Below the pieces are notes generated by a model that did not search any database, was not told the origin of the DNA, and was given only the letters and a program-made list of their open reading frames with translations. Position numbers and translations under genes: made by a program. Positions 36,142-45,848 of a stretch of DNA of 64,000 nt are shown here, piece by piece; positions within the stretch are counted from its first letter, which is position 1; each line of letters opens with the position of its first letter. The stretch is from Medicago truncatula. Lineage: Eukaryota > Streptophyta > Magnoliopsida > Fabales > Fabaceae. The stretch covers positions 8,393,501 to 8,457,500 of the forward strand of contig NC_053042.1 in the NCBI RefSeq assembly GCF_003473485.1. Direction: 5' to 3'.

Positions 36142-37220
36142 CAGTAGAAACTCTATAAATTAATAATGTCAGGATCGGAGAAATTTATTAATTTAGAGAG
36201 TTATTAATTTATCGATAAATTAATAATTATTAATTTAAAGAGTTTTTAAGTAATTATACTGTACATACCAAACAAAAAGGCAAATTAGTCTATGTCTCTT
36301 AGAATTACGTTGCACCAAATATTGTCCAGCACATCCAAGAAATATTGAAGGGTTAAGAAACATTGAGTTGTTCTTCTTGCCACCCAACATGACATCAAAG
36401 ATTCAACCTTGCGATGCTGGGATAATAAGAGCTTTCAAGATGCATTACCGTAGAAGGTTTTACCGCAAAATATTGGAAGGTTATGAGGTGGGACAATCTG
36501 ATCCAGGGAAGATAAATGTCCTTGATGCTATCAATTTGGCAATCCCAACTTGGACGATAGATGTTCGAAAAGAAACAATAGCGAATTGCTTCCGACACTG
36601 TAAAATTCGTTCAGCTAGTGACGTTGTAGGAAATTTGGATGAATCCACTTTTGATGAAGAAACTCAAGACCTCCAGACTATGATCAATCAATGTGGCTAT
36701 CGTAATAAGATGGATATCGACAATCTAATGAACTACCCAGGTGAAAATGAAGCATGTTCGGAGGTTCAGAGTTTAGAAGATATTGTGTGTACTATCATTG
36801 AGAACAATGCAGAGGATGACGAACGAAGATGATACGGTGTCTTTGGAGCCTGTTACGCGAAAGGAAGCACTTATGGCGTCGAACACTCTTCACAACTTTA
36901 TGATACAATACAAAAATACAACACCTCAGCTATTGGATGCAATAAGAAAAGTTAGAGATGAGCTTCAAACAAACTTGAACTTTAAAGGAAAACAAACAAC
37001 TATTGAATCATATTTCAACAAAGTGTAATATATTTTTTTTTTTCAGTTTCTATGAATTATTAATTTATGATTTTCTTGGGACCGAAAATTATAAAGGAAT
37101 CTCCCAAAAAATTATTATCTTATTATTTTATCGAATTATTCAATTTTTTACACTGGCTCAAGTCGGGACCGGACAAATTTATTATTTTAGAGAGTTTATT
37201 AATTTAAAGAGTTTTTCCTG
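36142..37220 (+). mobile_element. Pogo-like (Lemi1/Emigrant-type) DNA transposon, internally deleted
   Basis: The left end cagtagaaactctataaatt closely matches the Emigrant/Lemi1 terminal repeat. The right end, aaagagtttttcctg, is its degenerate complement. TA target dinucleotides lie at 36140-36141 and 37221-37222. Subterminal 'aatttattaatttagagag' and 'attaatttaaagagttttt' occur at both ends. The 1,079-bp copy contains only the last part of a transposase. Lemi1 was described as a pogo-like transposon of Medicago that leaves either MITEs or partly deleted copies; this fits the second kind. Confidence 0.85.
36320..37028 (+). pseudogene. Pogo/Tigger-type DDE transposase, C-terminal remnant
   Basis: From about 36322 the translation reads CPAHPRNIEGLRNIELFFLP, then PPNMTSKIQPCDAGIIRAF, the region after the second catalytic Asp of DDE_1 (Tigger/pogo) transposases. 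The Asp-Asn normally preceding CPAHP is lost at the deletion point, as are the DNA-binding half and the first catalytic Asp. The frame runs to 36832. A one-base shift near 36810-36830 moves the remainder into the next frame, which ends GKQTTIESYFNKV at 37028. It cannot be active. Downstream of CPAHP the rest is well kept, suggesting a fairly recent loss. Confidence 0.85.
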
Positions 37221-37222
37221 TA

Positions 37223-37679
37223 TACGATTGAAGTTAAAAAGTTTGAATAAAAGTGCACGGACTTATAAAAGACTTGATCTTTTAAAGTTCTTTGTATGTA
37301 AAGACTTGAAAGTAAATTTGCATATTAAAGTAAATGAAGGGAAATGCTTAAATTCAAAATTCGACACATTTAATTTCTTGAATGATAATATTTTAGAAAG
37401 CTTGTTGTACAAAAAAAAAATTAGAAAGTTTTTGTCTTTTTTTTTTTAAACATGTTTGTAACATGGATAGTCATTTTAAAAATAATATTAATCTCCTAAC
37501 TCTCATCCTTGTGTTTTTATCATTTTATTTGACAAGTTTTTATCATTTCTTTACTTGATTTTTTTGGTTATTTTTAAAAGCAAAATTTAAAATTGCTGAA
37601 ATGGGAGAGATTATGATCGTTGATTATACATAAGCATAGTTAGGATTACGTAATCCGAACTGCAAAAGATATTTTTGAT
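37223..37679. other. Intergenic, nothing recognised
   Basis: AT-rich spacer between the pogo-like element and a SINE. Confidence 0.4.
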
Positions 37680-37812
37680 TTTTTTTTTTGTCAGGTAGCC
37701 TAGTGACTAGAATTCACCTTAAAAGGTGAATAAGTGGGGCGTTCGGGGTTCGAACTCCGACCCATACATATAATAATGCATTTTCCTACCAACTGAGTTA
37801 TGCTCACGAACA
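37680..37812 (-). mobile_element. tRNA-derived SINE (legume type)
   Basis: On the minus strand the element starts gtgagcataactcagttggt (RNA polymerase III A box). It continues with gtcggagttcgaaccccgaac (B box) and ends with cactaggctacctgac followed by an A run (T run on the + strand at about 37679-37690). This arrangement is the common Fabaceae SINE with a tRNA-like head. About 130 bp, seemingly full length. Confidence 0.8.
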
Positions 37813-37919
37813 TATATTTTGGAAAATTTTACAGGTACATAAGAGTATCATAAGATAGGAAAAGAAACAATCTAGAGAGTATTGGGTTACTATTACTAAG
37901 ATGCAGGTGATAAATAGAA

Positions 37920-38220
37920 GGTTAAAATATGGTTTTGATCCCTGCAAATATGTTTCGTTTTGGTTTTAGTCACTGTAATTTTTTTTTGTTGTTTTTGGTC
38001 CCTGCAAAATATTTTACTTTTGAAAATAGTCCCTGACTATTTTCAAAAGTAAAATATTTTGTAGGGCCCTTTTTAAAAATCAAAAGATTTTATAGGGACT
38101 ATTTTTTTAATAAATGAGTTCAGTCATCATGTGTCACGTGTGCAAATCATCACAAAAGTGGGGTCAGGGACGAAAACCAAAACGAGACATATTTGCGGGG
38201 ACCAAAACTATATTTTAGCC
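37920..38220. mobile_element. MULE-type MITE with 9-bp target duplication
   Basis: ggttaaaatatggttttgat at the left and aaaactatattttagcc at the right are inverted copies, and the match extends through ccctgcaaatatg and catatttgcgggg. Target duplication taaatagaa (37911-37919) versus taaatacaa (38221-38229), 8 of 9 matching, is the Mutator length. A second, perfect internal palindrome lies at 38005-38066. This 'ccctgcaaatatg' family is very frequent in Medicago. Confidence 0.9.
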
Positions 38221-38442
38221 TAAATACAAACAACTCTTATTGATGTGGTAATACCTAATAATTTTCACATAATCATTCGGTTTTATTAAAAATGAGTTCT
38301 ATTAATTTAAAGATCGATCAAGAAATAATTGAAATCTAACAAAAAAAAATTATCTCATTTGGTAATTAAAGTTTAATAATTAATTTTTTTGAAACAAATG
38401 ATCAAATATTGTTTTGGGTCTTGTTAACGAGTATCCCAGAGG

Positions 38443-38790
38443 ATAAGATGGTTTAACTGCAAGCAATTTTGTGACAACATCACTAGTAATTGTATTCATA
38501 TTCACAGAGAAGGCAATTTGGTGGCAGATGCTCTTGCCAAGAATGCTCAAAATCTTTCTTTATACTCCACTCAATGGTGGACCCCCCCCCCCCCCCCCCC
38601 CCCCCCCCCGCCCTTTTATTTCTTCTTTGCTTCGTAGGGATAGCTTGGGTTTGCCGGTTACTAGATTCACCATGCTTTGAGTTTCCCCCTTTCTACTGGT
38701 TGAGGGTTTTGTAGAACTTTGGATGTAATTGGTTCAGGCCTCTCCTGCTCATATTTGATTTCTAGCTTTATCAAAAAAAAAAAAAAAAAA
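38443..38790 (+). mobile_element. 5'-truncated L1 LINE tail, left copy
   Basis: The + strand encodes the end of a LINE RNase H domain (HIHREGNLVADALAKNAQN at about 38498-38555). A 3' untranslated part and a poly(A) run follow (38773-38790). It is bounded by a 16-bp target duplication: acgagtatcccagagg at 38427-38442 and acgagtgtcccagagg at 38791-38806. A poly(C) run of nearly 30 bases lies inside. Insertion happened before the 1.9-kb duplication, since both copies carry it. Confidence 0.88.
38582..38612 (+). repeat. Poly(C) tract
   Basis: Almost 30 consecutive C with one G, inside the short LINE tail. The matching tract in the right copy (about 46068-46090) is shorter and begins ctctccc. Confidence 0.9.
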
Positions 38791-39919
38791 ACGAGTGTCC
38801 CAGAGGCACTCTTTAAACATCCTAAATTTAATAATTATTCTTTTAAAAAATCAACTATTACAATCTTCAATGCATTCAATACATCATTTTTCAATAAAAA
38901 CTTACTATTTAACATGTTTAAAGAATCGGAGAAACTCGTTAACATTTTTCTATTGTTTTAGATGAAGTTAATTATCCACTTAAGATGAATCGGTGCAAGT
39001 ATAAAGCTACCTTATGCAGGGAAAAAGTGGCTACAATTTTATAAAAGGAACGAGTCTCGCTGAAGAAGCATGTTGACCCAGAAATAAATGATTGGGCGAG
39101 TTCTTTAACTCATGACATGTGTTTTAACTTTTAATCAAACAAAACAGTACTCTGTAATACTAATCCCTTGATTTTGGCACCAAATTGTACGTTAAACCAT
39201 ATATCTAACAAAACGATATCTAACAACTAGCATTAAAATTTGGTTTGGTAAAGACCTAAGTAAACATGACAAATCAATACGTACCTTGTCGATACATTTT
39301 TTTTAAGAGATACTTTGTTGATACGTATAGATAAAATCAGCTTCCTATTGTTTTAATGTAAAAATTTCACACATGAAAGAAACCTTAGCCAAAAAACTTT
39401 TGTTGTCATAGAGGAAGAAATTCTACATAGAATTAATAAATAAAAAAATATAGACAATGAACAAGACTCTATATAAATTTAAAATCTTAGGAAATCAATA
39501 ATTTCCCAATTCTTGCAGTAAAGCTAGAACAATAGTACTATTCATATTACAACAATGAGTTTAATAGTATATATATATAAAATATAGAAACTAGAAAAAT
39601 GCTTATTAATTTCTACATGCTTGATAGGATGATGATTGTCAATTCATGCGATGCAAGCCATATGGCTTAATTCTGAAGAAGGGTGGCGGGCTGCTCCAGT
39701 AAAATAAAAAAGCATGCCTCAGCCGTTCTGGTGATTGCTCAACCACCGTCCAAAAATGCGACATTTTATCGGAAGCACGCTTCTGATAGTATTTTTATTT
39801 TGAGCTGGGGCGAATTAAGAAATTTTCTAATGATTATGTGAAAATGTTGAATCCAAAATTAAACCCAAAACCCATAACTTTAGAGAACCCTTATCCTTAT
39901 GATTAATTTTGGGGGTTAT

Positions 39920-40226
39920 TTAGAACTGGATCTTGCTAGAGAAAGATTGACCAAATCCCCAATTGGAAGGAACAATGTCTTGGAAAGTTCTGGTTACTCC
40001 ATCGGTAGTTGTGACCTTGAAGGACATAGATTGAACATTCAAATAAGCATTGGATTGCCAATTTGCACCCCAATTTCTTGACATAGCCATCCAATCAGTT
40101 TTGGAACCTTTAATGGAAACAGATTGGATTGAACCAGCACCAGCCAAATTGCTGATCAACACTAACTCAAAGTAGTCCCTTCCATTCACACTGAACCTAA
40201 CTCCTCCATGCTTTTTGCAAGGAACC
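39920..40226 (-). pseudogene. Orphan alpha-expansin exon 3
   Basis: Duplicate of the third exon of the expansin gene at 47403-47709, with an intact 307-base frame and splice acceptor but no exons 1-2 upstream; the LINE lies there instead. It encodes the C-terminal cellulose-binding-like domain (WMAMSRNWGANWQ, then the Gly-Phe-Gly-Gln end). It differs from the other copy by Val in place of Gly in the 'YLNGQSMSF' motif, consistent with loss of constraint. It cannot make an expansin from here unless spliced across 8 kb. Confidence 0.88.
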
Positions 40227-40298
40227 CTGCCCAAAAATGTTCAAATATATATCATACTCATTAATCTTTTTTTTTTTTTTGACATAAACCAAGGTATT

Positions 40299-43200
40299 TC
40301 ATTGATAAAGAGGGAAATCCTTACATAAAGATGGATAGATTTGTTGAGGGACAGACCCCACCCAACATATATTTCCAACTGTTTTTGCCAATCCCACAAG
40401 GCTATGGGCTACTTGATTACAACTTCTTCCAGCAAAATTAACAGAACAAGTGCTAAAACGTGACAAATAATCTAAACAGTCTAGGATTAGAAACTCAATA
40501 GCTGCAATTTTCTTCCTACGAAGTAGGCAATGAACAACCTGTTCAGCATCAGTCTCTATACACAGGCTTGTGAATTGCTCCCCTTCCGCCCAGCTTAAAC
40601 ACCATCTAAGCGCAAGCCTCTCAGCCACGAGCGGGGTCACCATCATCTCTTCCTTACGAGTAGCAGAGAACAGAACAGCACCATGGTGATCTCTAGCAAC
40701 AAAACCCCAACCTGTGCTGCCATCTGTGAAAACTCCAGCATCCACATTGATCTTGACAGTACCTGTCTGAGGAGGGCACCACCGAGTGGGAGCGCGGGAG
40801 ATTGGATGACACGCTGCTTTTCTATTAGCCAAATTAAACTCTTCAACTAGAAGCACTGCTGACTGCGCAATTAAGGCAGGGTCAAAAGGTGAGTTCTTAA
40901 AAATCAATTGGTTCCTTCCCTGCCACAACCGCCAAAGGGTAATACCAAAAACCTGGACAGCTAGAGGGTCATCCTTCTTCAACCAAAGTTCCATCCACTC
41001 TCTACACATACTGTTGGGAGGAATATGAATTCCAAGTGGAGATGAAAACCAAACAGCTTTCGCAGCCGGACAGTGCAAAAAGAGATGATTCAAATCTTCC
41101 AGACCAGAGTTACAAAGAGGGCACGATTGGTCCAGAGATATACCTTTTTTACTGAGATTACATCTGGTAGGGAGAATGTTGCTAGCAAGCCGCCAAAGGA
41201 AATTTTGGGCGCTCCTGGGACCATTGAAATTCCATATCTGCTTCCAAATATCAGATCCTCTCACTGAGGAGGATTCAGCCACTTCTTTAGATTTGTTCTC
41301 ACACAGTAAGTGGTGGCCTGACCTAACTGAGTATTCACCTGATTTCTCCCATTGCCACGTAACTTTGTCATCAGGAAGTCTAAAAGAGATTGGGATGCTA
41401 AGGATTTTCTTCGCAATGAAGCTGTTGAATGAAGCCATAATTCTTTCTCTATCCCACGAACGAGTTTCGTGAACGATAAGATCAGCTACGACTGCATCCT
41501 CATCAACTGTACCTTCTGTTCTCTGAATCGGAGTACACCGTGTTCCAGGAATCCAGTTGTCTTTAAAAATCCGAACAGTTCTGCCGTTGCCAATCACCCA
41601 ATGAGCGTCGTTCTCCACCAGCTCTCTAGCTTTCATGAGGCTTCTCCATGCATATCTCGGTTGGAATCCCACCTTGGTGATAGAAATGCTTGTCCGGGGA
41701 AAATACCTGCTTTTCAGAATACTAGACATAAGAGAATTATTGTCAGCCAAAAGTCTCCAATATTGCTTTCCAAGAAGAGCTTTGTTAAAATCACTGAAAG
41801 ACCGAAAGCCCAAGCCCCCTCTCTTCTTGGTTTCTCCGAGCCTACCCCATCTCATCCAGTGAATTTTCCTCTTGTATTCATCAGAAGCCCACCAAAATTT
41901 GGCCAGCATTCCTTCCACAGCATCACAACAACCTTCTGGCAGCTTGTAACAACTCATGATGTAATTTGGGATAGCCTGAGCAACTGCTTTGATTAAAGTT
42001 TCTTTCCCAGCACGGGAGAGACATTTCTCTTTCCAGCCTTTGATCTTCTTCCACACTCTCTCTTGGACAAAGGAGAAAACCTCCTTCTTAGACCTACCAA
42101 AAATCACCGGCAAGCCTAGGTATCTGGAATGGGTATTCACAGTCTTTATATTAATCCTTTGACAGATGATTTCTTTATCATGATTAAGCACATTTCGACT
42201 ATATGAAACCTCAGACTTGTCCAAGTTCACAATTTGACCCGAAGCATCCTGATAAGTATTGAGAACAGAGATGATACATTGAGCTTCCTCCACACTTGCC
42301 CTGGCAAATAACAGGCCATCGTCTGCAAACAGTAAATGGGTGATCTTTGGCGCATTCCTAGCTATCCGGATTCCATGAATTTTGTTGTCCTTTTCTTCTT
42401 TCTTAAGGAGACCCGAGAGCACATTTGCACACAAAATGAAAAGATATGGGGACAATGGGTCACCCTGGCGCAATCCCCTTTCTGGAAAGAACCTACGACT
42501 TGGTTGGCCATTGATGAGAATTTGATACGAAACTGTGGAGATACACTGCAAAATAGTGTTAATGATATTCTCAGGGAAATTCATAGATTGAAGCATGGAT
42601 TTTACAAAGGACCACTCTATCCGGTCATATGCCTTGGCCATATCGAGTTTCATCGCCATCACCCCTTTCTTTCCTTTAGTTTTCTTTTTCATCCAATGGA
42701 AGCACTCCATGGCAATAATAGCATTATCAGTAATAAGCCTCCCTTGAACAAAGGCGCTTTGCTCCTCATCCATAATTTCCGGAAGGATTGGCTTTAACCG
42801 GTTGGCAATAGTTTTAGTAACAATTTTCATCACCACATTACATAGGCTTATGGGGCGGAATTGGTTAGGAGAGGATGGGTTCTTACATTTAGGAATCAAA
42901 GCTATGAAAGTTTTGTTGATGCATTCTGTTGATTTTCCTTCATTAAGAATACCCAAGGCTAGAGAAACAACCTCACTCCCAACTATGTACCAGTACTTTT
43001 GAAAGAAAAGAGCAGGTAAACCATCCGGGCCAGGAGCTTTAAGAGGGTGCATTTGATCAATCGCATCCTTGATCTCAGCTGGGGAGAAACTACGGTTACA
43101 CCACTCCACATGCTCAGGAGAGAGCCTATCTTTAACCACTAAACAAGTCTGATCCACTGTTGTTGGATTTGAAGAAGTGAATAATCCAGCAAAATAATCA

Positions 43201-44393
43201 ACAAGCACCTTCTCCACCTTATCTCTACCATTCCACCAAACACCCCTGTCATCCTTGATCTTTTTTATTGAGTTAATCTTGCCTCTCTGTTTCGCTTTTG
43301 CATGGAAGAACTTAGAATTCTTATCCCCTTCCTTCAGCCACGTTGCTCGACTCCTCTGCCGCCACATAGTCTCCTCTGTTTGGAGCAGCTCCGAATGTTT
43401 AGCTTCCAACTCTCTGAACTTTGTAATATTATCAGGAGAACCATCCCAAGAGGCGTGGTTATTGAGTTGGGTTTCAATCTCCAACAGCTCCTTTCTGATT
43501 TCAGATGTTATGTACTCTTTGAACTTAGAGTCTAGGGATTGCATGGCTTCAATCTTGCTAGCCAAACCTGTTGCATTATTCCAGGAGCCTCTAACCATTG
43601 CTTCACATCTGTCATCATCAGCCCAACACTTTTCAAACCGGAACACATGAAGCTTTTTCTTATGCGCATCCTCCAAACACACATCCAACTCAATAGAAAT
43701 AGCAGCATGATCAGACCCAAATCTTGCCAAGTGATTGATCTGAATGGGGGAAAACCGTTTGATAAATTCATCAGAAGCAAAAACCCGATCCAATCTACAT
43801 TAAATTCTACCACTTCCATGTCTGCCATTTGACCATGTAAAAGGGTAACCATTAAAGCCCAAATCAAGAAGGTTGCAATCTTCCACCGCATTTCTACTCA
43901 AGGACAGTTGCAAAAAACTTCTAATATTACCACCGGCCTTCTCTTCATTTGAAAGGATATCATTGAAATCCCCGCAACATAACCACATATCCTCCTCAAC
44001 CGGAGTAAGACTTCTCAGCAAATCCCATGTTTTCTTTTTATTTGTTTCATCCGGGTACCCATAAATTCCAGTAATACTCCAATATTTGCCACTTTCAACA
44101 TCTTCAATCCTCCCCATAATATGGTTTAGAGAGTAAGATCTAATTGACAGGTTTACACTATCCATCCACAAAAGCGCTATATCACATGCCCTTTCTTTAC
44201 CAAAACCATCACAAGGAACAAACAAACCAGAAGAGAATCCACAATTGATTCTGACTCTCTCCATTTCATCAGACTTTAATCTAGTTTCCATTAAGAAAAC
44301 TACTTGAGGATTTTGGATACGGATGAGCCTTAACAAGGCTCGAATTGCCCGAGGGTTCCCCAACCCCCTACAATTCCAACTTAAGAGTTTCAT
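40299..44393 (-). pseudogene. L1 LINE ORF2: endonuclease, reverse transcriptase, RNase H
   Basis: The polyprotein would nick DNA and copy LINE RNA into the target. Endonuclease part 44393-43800 starts MKLLSWNCRGLGNPRAI and has the GDFND motif. An in-frame TAA at 43800-43802, in a context where related elements carry Gln (CAA), separates it from the rest. The 1,164-residue frame then follows from 43793. Reverse transcriptase spans about residues 240-600, with the catalytic FADD at about 489-492. The zf-RVT domain (CPLCNSGLEDLNHLFLHC) is at about 900-930. An RNase H domain (NVDAG, AERLAL, ETDAEQV) spans about 1010-1130. Apart from the single stop the protein looks complete. Confidence 0.92.
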
Positions 44394-44531
44394 TGGGGTA
44401 GGAGGTGTTGGTCATCCAACACCCCCTCTGGTTTATTGATATCAATCTCCATAGCTACAAGATATCTCTTTTTCTCAGCACCTCCCATCACCTCCACAAC
44501 ACTATCTGTGACAGTAGCTACACATAACTGC

Positions 44532-45638
44532 CTAATTCCCTCCTAATTTCTTCCCTTTATCTTGGGCTTTTGGCTTTTGAATTTTGGGACCCTTTTGGCG
44601 ACTCCACTTCTTTCTCACCTTAGTTTCCTGCTTCTTATCCTTCGCACCAGTAGCAGACTTTTGAGATAAAGAAACCGAGTCTAGAGTTTCAGCTACACCT
44701 TCAATAGCCTTGCTTGTTTCTTCAGACCTTGCATCCAACGCAACATTTTGTTTTTCCCCCACAGGGGTCTCTGCTTCGTCAGCAACAAGCGCTTTTGAGG
44801 TTTTCTCCTCTCCTGCTTCAGAACACTTACTTGAACTAGTTGAGGAGAAAAGTGACTTACTGCACGTACCAGTGTTAGGTTCCTTCTTGAATTCCAACTG
44901 AACCTTTGGTAATGGAGAAGCTCTCATCCAAGAACCATAGGCTTGATCCTGTTCTTCCACGTCTGTATACCCTTCACTATCTTGTCCCGTTTCCTCTTCA
45001 CATTCCTTCATCTGATGGCCAATCCTCCCACATTTGTAGCAGAAGTTGGGTAATCTTTCGTACTTGAAAAAAATTCATAGGTTTCTTTTCTGGTATTTCA
45101 GCACAGTACCTCGCTTCAAAGGGTTCCTCAGATCTATCGCCACTTTGATTCGAATAGATTTCCCCATTCTGTTGTTGTCTCTTGGATCCACTTCAAGGAA
45201 TTTTCCTACTAGATCTCCAATTTTTTTTGCCATTAAATCATACCTCAGCTTAAGGGGAAGATCATAAATTCTCACCCAGAACTGAACAGTGTGTAAATCC
45301 AGCTCTGAGGGTTGTTCCTCTCCTGAAATCGTATCCAGAATCAGAAGGTTACGGTCGAAGCTCCACGGACCTGATTGAAGGATGTTTTCAGCATCTCTGC
45401 GTGAGGAGAACTTGAACAGGAAGAGATTTTTATTCAGATCTTGAATCTCAACAGTGTTCTTCAGTCTCCAAGCTTGGATCATTGTCTGCTTAAAAGCTCT
45501 CACATTGTACGGAACATCGGTCCAGATCTTTCCTACTAATGTGCGACCGAAAGCTTCACCCTCTGTAATGACATCTTCCTCTACTGTGATTCCTTCACCC
45601 TCTTCCTCCATTAACCGCGCGACCCTTTCTTTGTCCAT
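44532..45638 (-). pseudogene. L1 LINE ORF1 (DUF4283, CCHC knuckle)
   Basis: RNA-binding ORF1 protein of plant L1 elements. It starts MDKERVARLMEEEGEG at 45638. The DUF4283 fold follows (about residues 30-170, including GKIWTDVPYNVRAFK and GPWSFDRNLLILD). A frameshift in a T-run near 45070 comes next, then the knuckle FCYKCGRIGHQMKECEE (about 45050-45000) and a Ser/Glu/Lys-rich tail ending at 44532. A second frame extension upstream to 45722 lies in the leader and lacks conservation. Confidence 0.85.
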
Positions 45639-45683
45639 CGCAAAAACCACGAAACCACACCCCGCACAAACCACACAAAAAAA

Positions 45684-45848
45684 ACAACCTACACTAAGGA
45701 AAGGGGCACAACCAGTAATCAAGACTAGAGAAGAGCCACCAAGGAGATGGGTGTAGCCAGAATGGATCTGGGAGGTCCCACCACATAACCCTAGCAGAGC
45801 AAGAGTTGGGGTACAACCTACACTAAGGAAAGGGGCACAACCAGTAAT
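45684..45848 (-). repeat. Partial tandem repeat in the LINE 5' leader (129-bp period)
   Basis: The 36-bp sequence at 45684-45719 (acaacctacactaaggaaag...) recurs at 45813-45848 at the very 5' edge of the element. This gives 1.3 units with a 129-bp period. The edge ends in gtaat, which is also the first five bases of the flanking 1.9-kb duplication. Confidence 0.85.

Larger units (their letters stand above)
38362..40266 (+). repeat. 1.9-kb direct duplication, left copy
   Basis: Matches 45844-47749 base for base apart from about 20 substitutions and a few indels (roughly 99% identity by eye). Its right end is the LINE poly(A) junction and its left end is at gtaattaaagttt. It contains a short LINE tail (38443-38790), AT-rich spacer and a copy of expansin exon 3. 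See the LINE at 40267-45843. Confidence 0.95.
40267..45843 (-). mobile_element. L1 LINE, nearly full length (about 5.6 kb)
   Basis: Minus-strand L1-clade element with poly(A) at 40267-40280 (T run on +), ORF2 at 44393-40299 and ORF1 at 45638-44532. The roughly 205-bp 5' leader includes a repeat unit. On both sides it abuts copies of the same 1.9-kb sequence (38362-40266 and 45844-47749). That is the pattern of an insertion with a giant target-site duplication. ORF1 has one frameshift and ORF2 one in-frame stop; otherwise domains are complete. With its flanks about 1% apart the insertion is young. Confidence 0.93.

Noticed and set aside
37680-37812. Possible tRNA gene because of A-box and B-box words
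   Set aside because: No cloverleaf can be formed, and the tRNA-like head continues into a non-tRNA body with a poly(A) tail, so it is a SINE.
41469-41996. + strand frame of 175 aa inside the LINE
   Set aside because: Antisense of the LINE reverse-transcriptase ORF.
45075-45722. ORF1 starting upstream at 45722
   Set aside because: The extra 28 residues lie in the leader and are repeat-derived; the start at 45638 matches the usual L1 ORF1 beginning.
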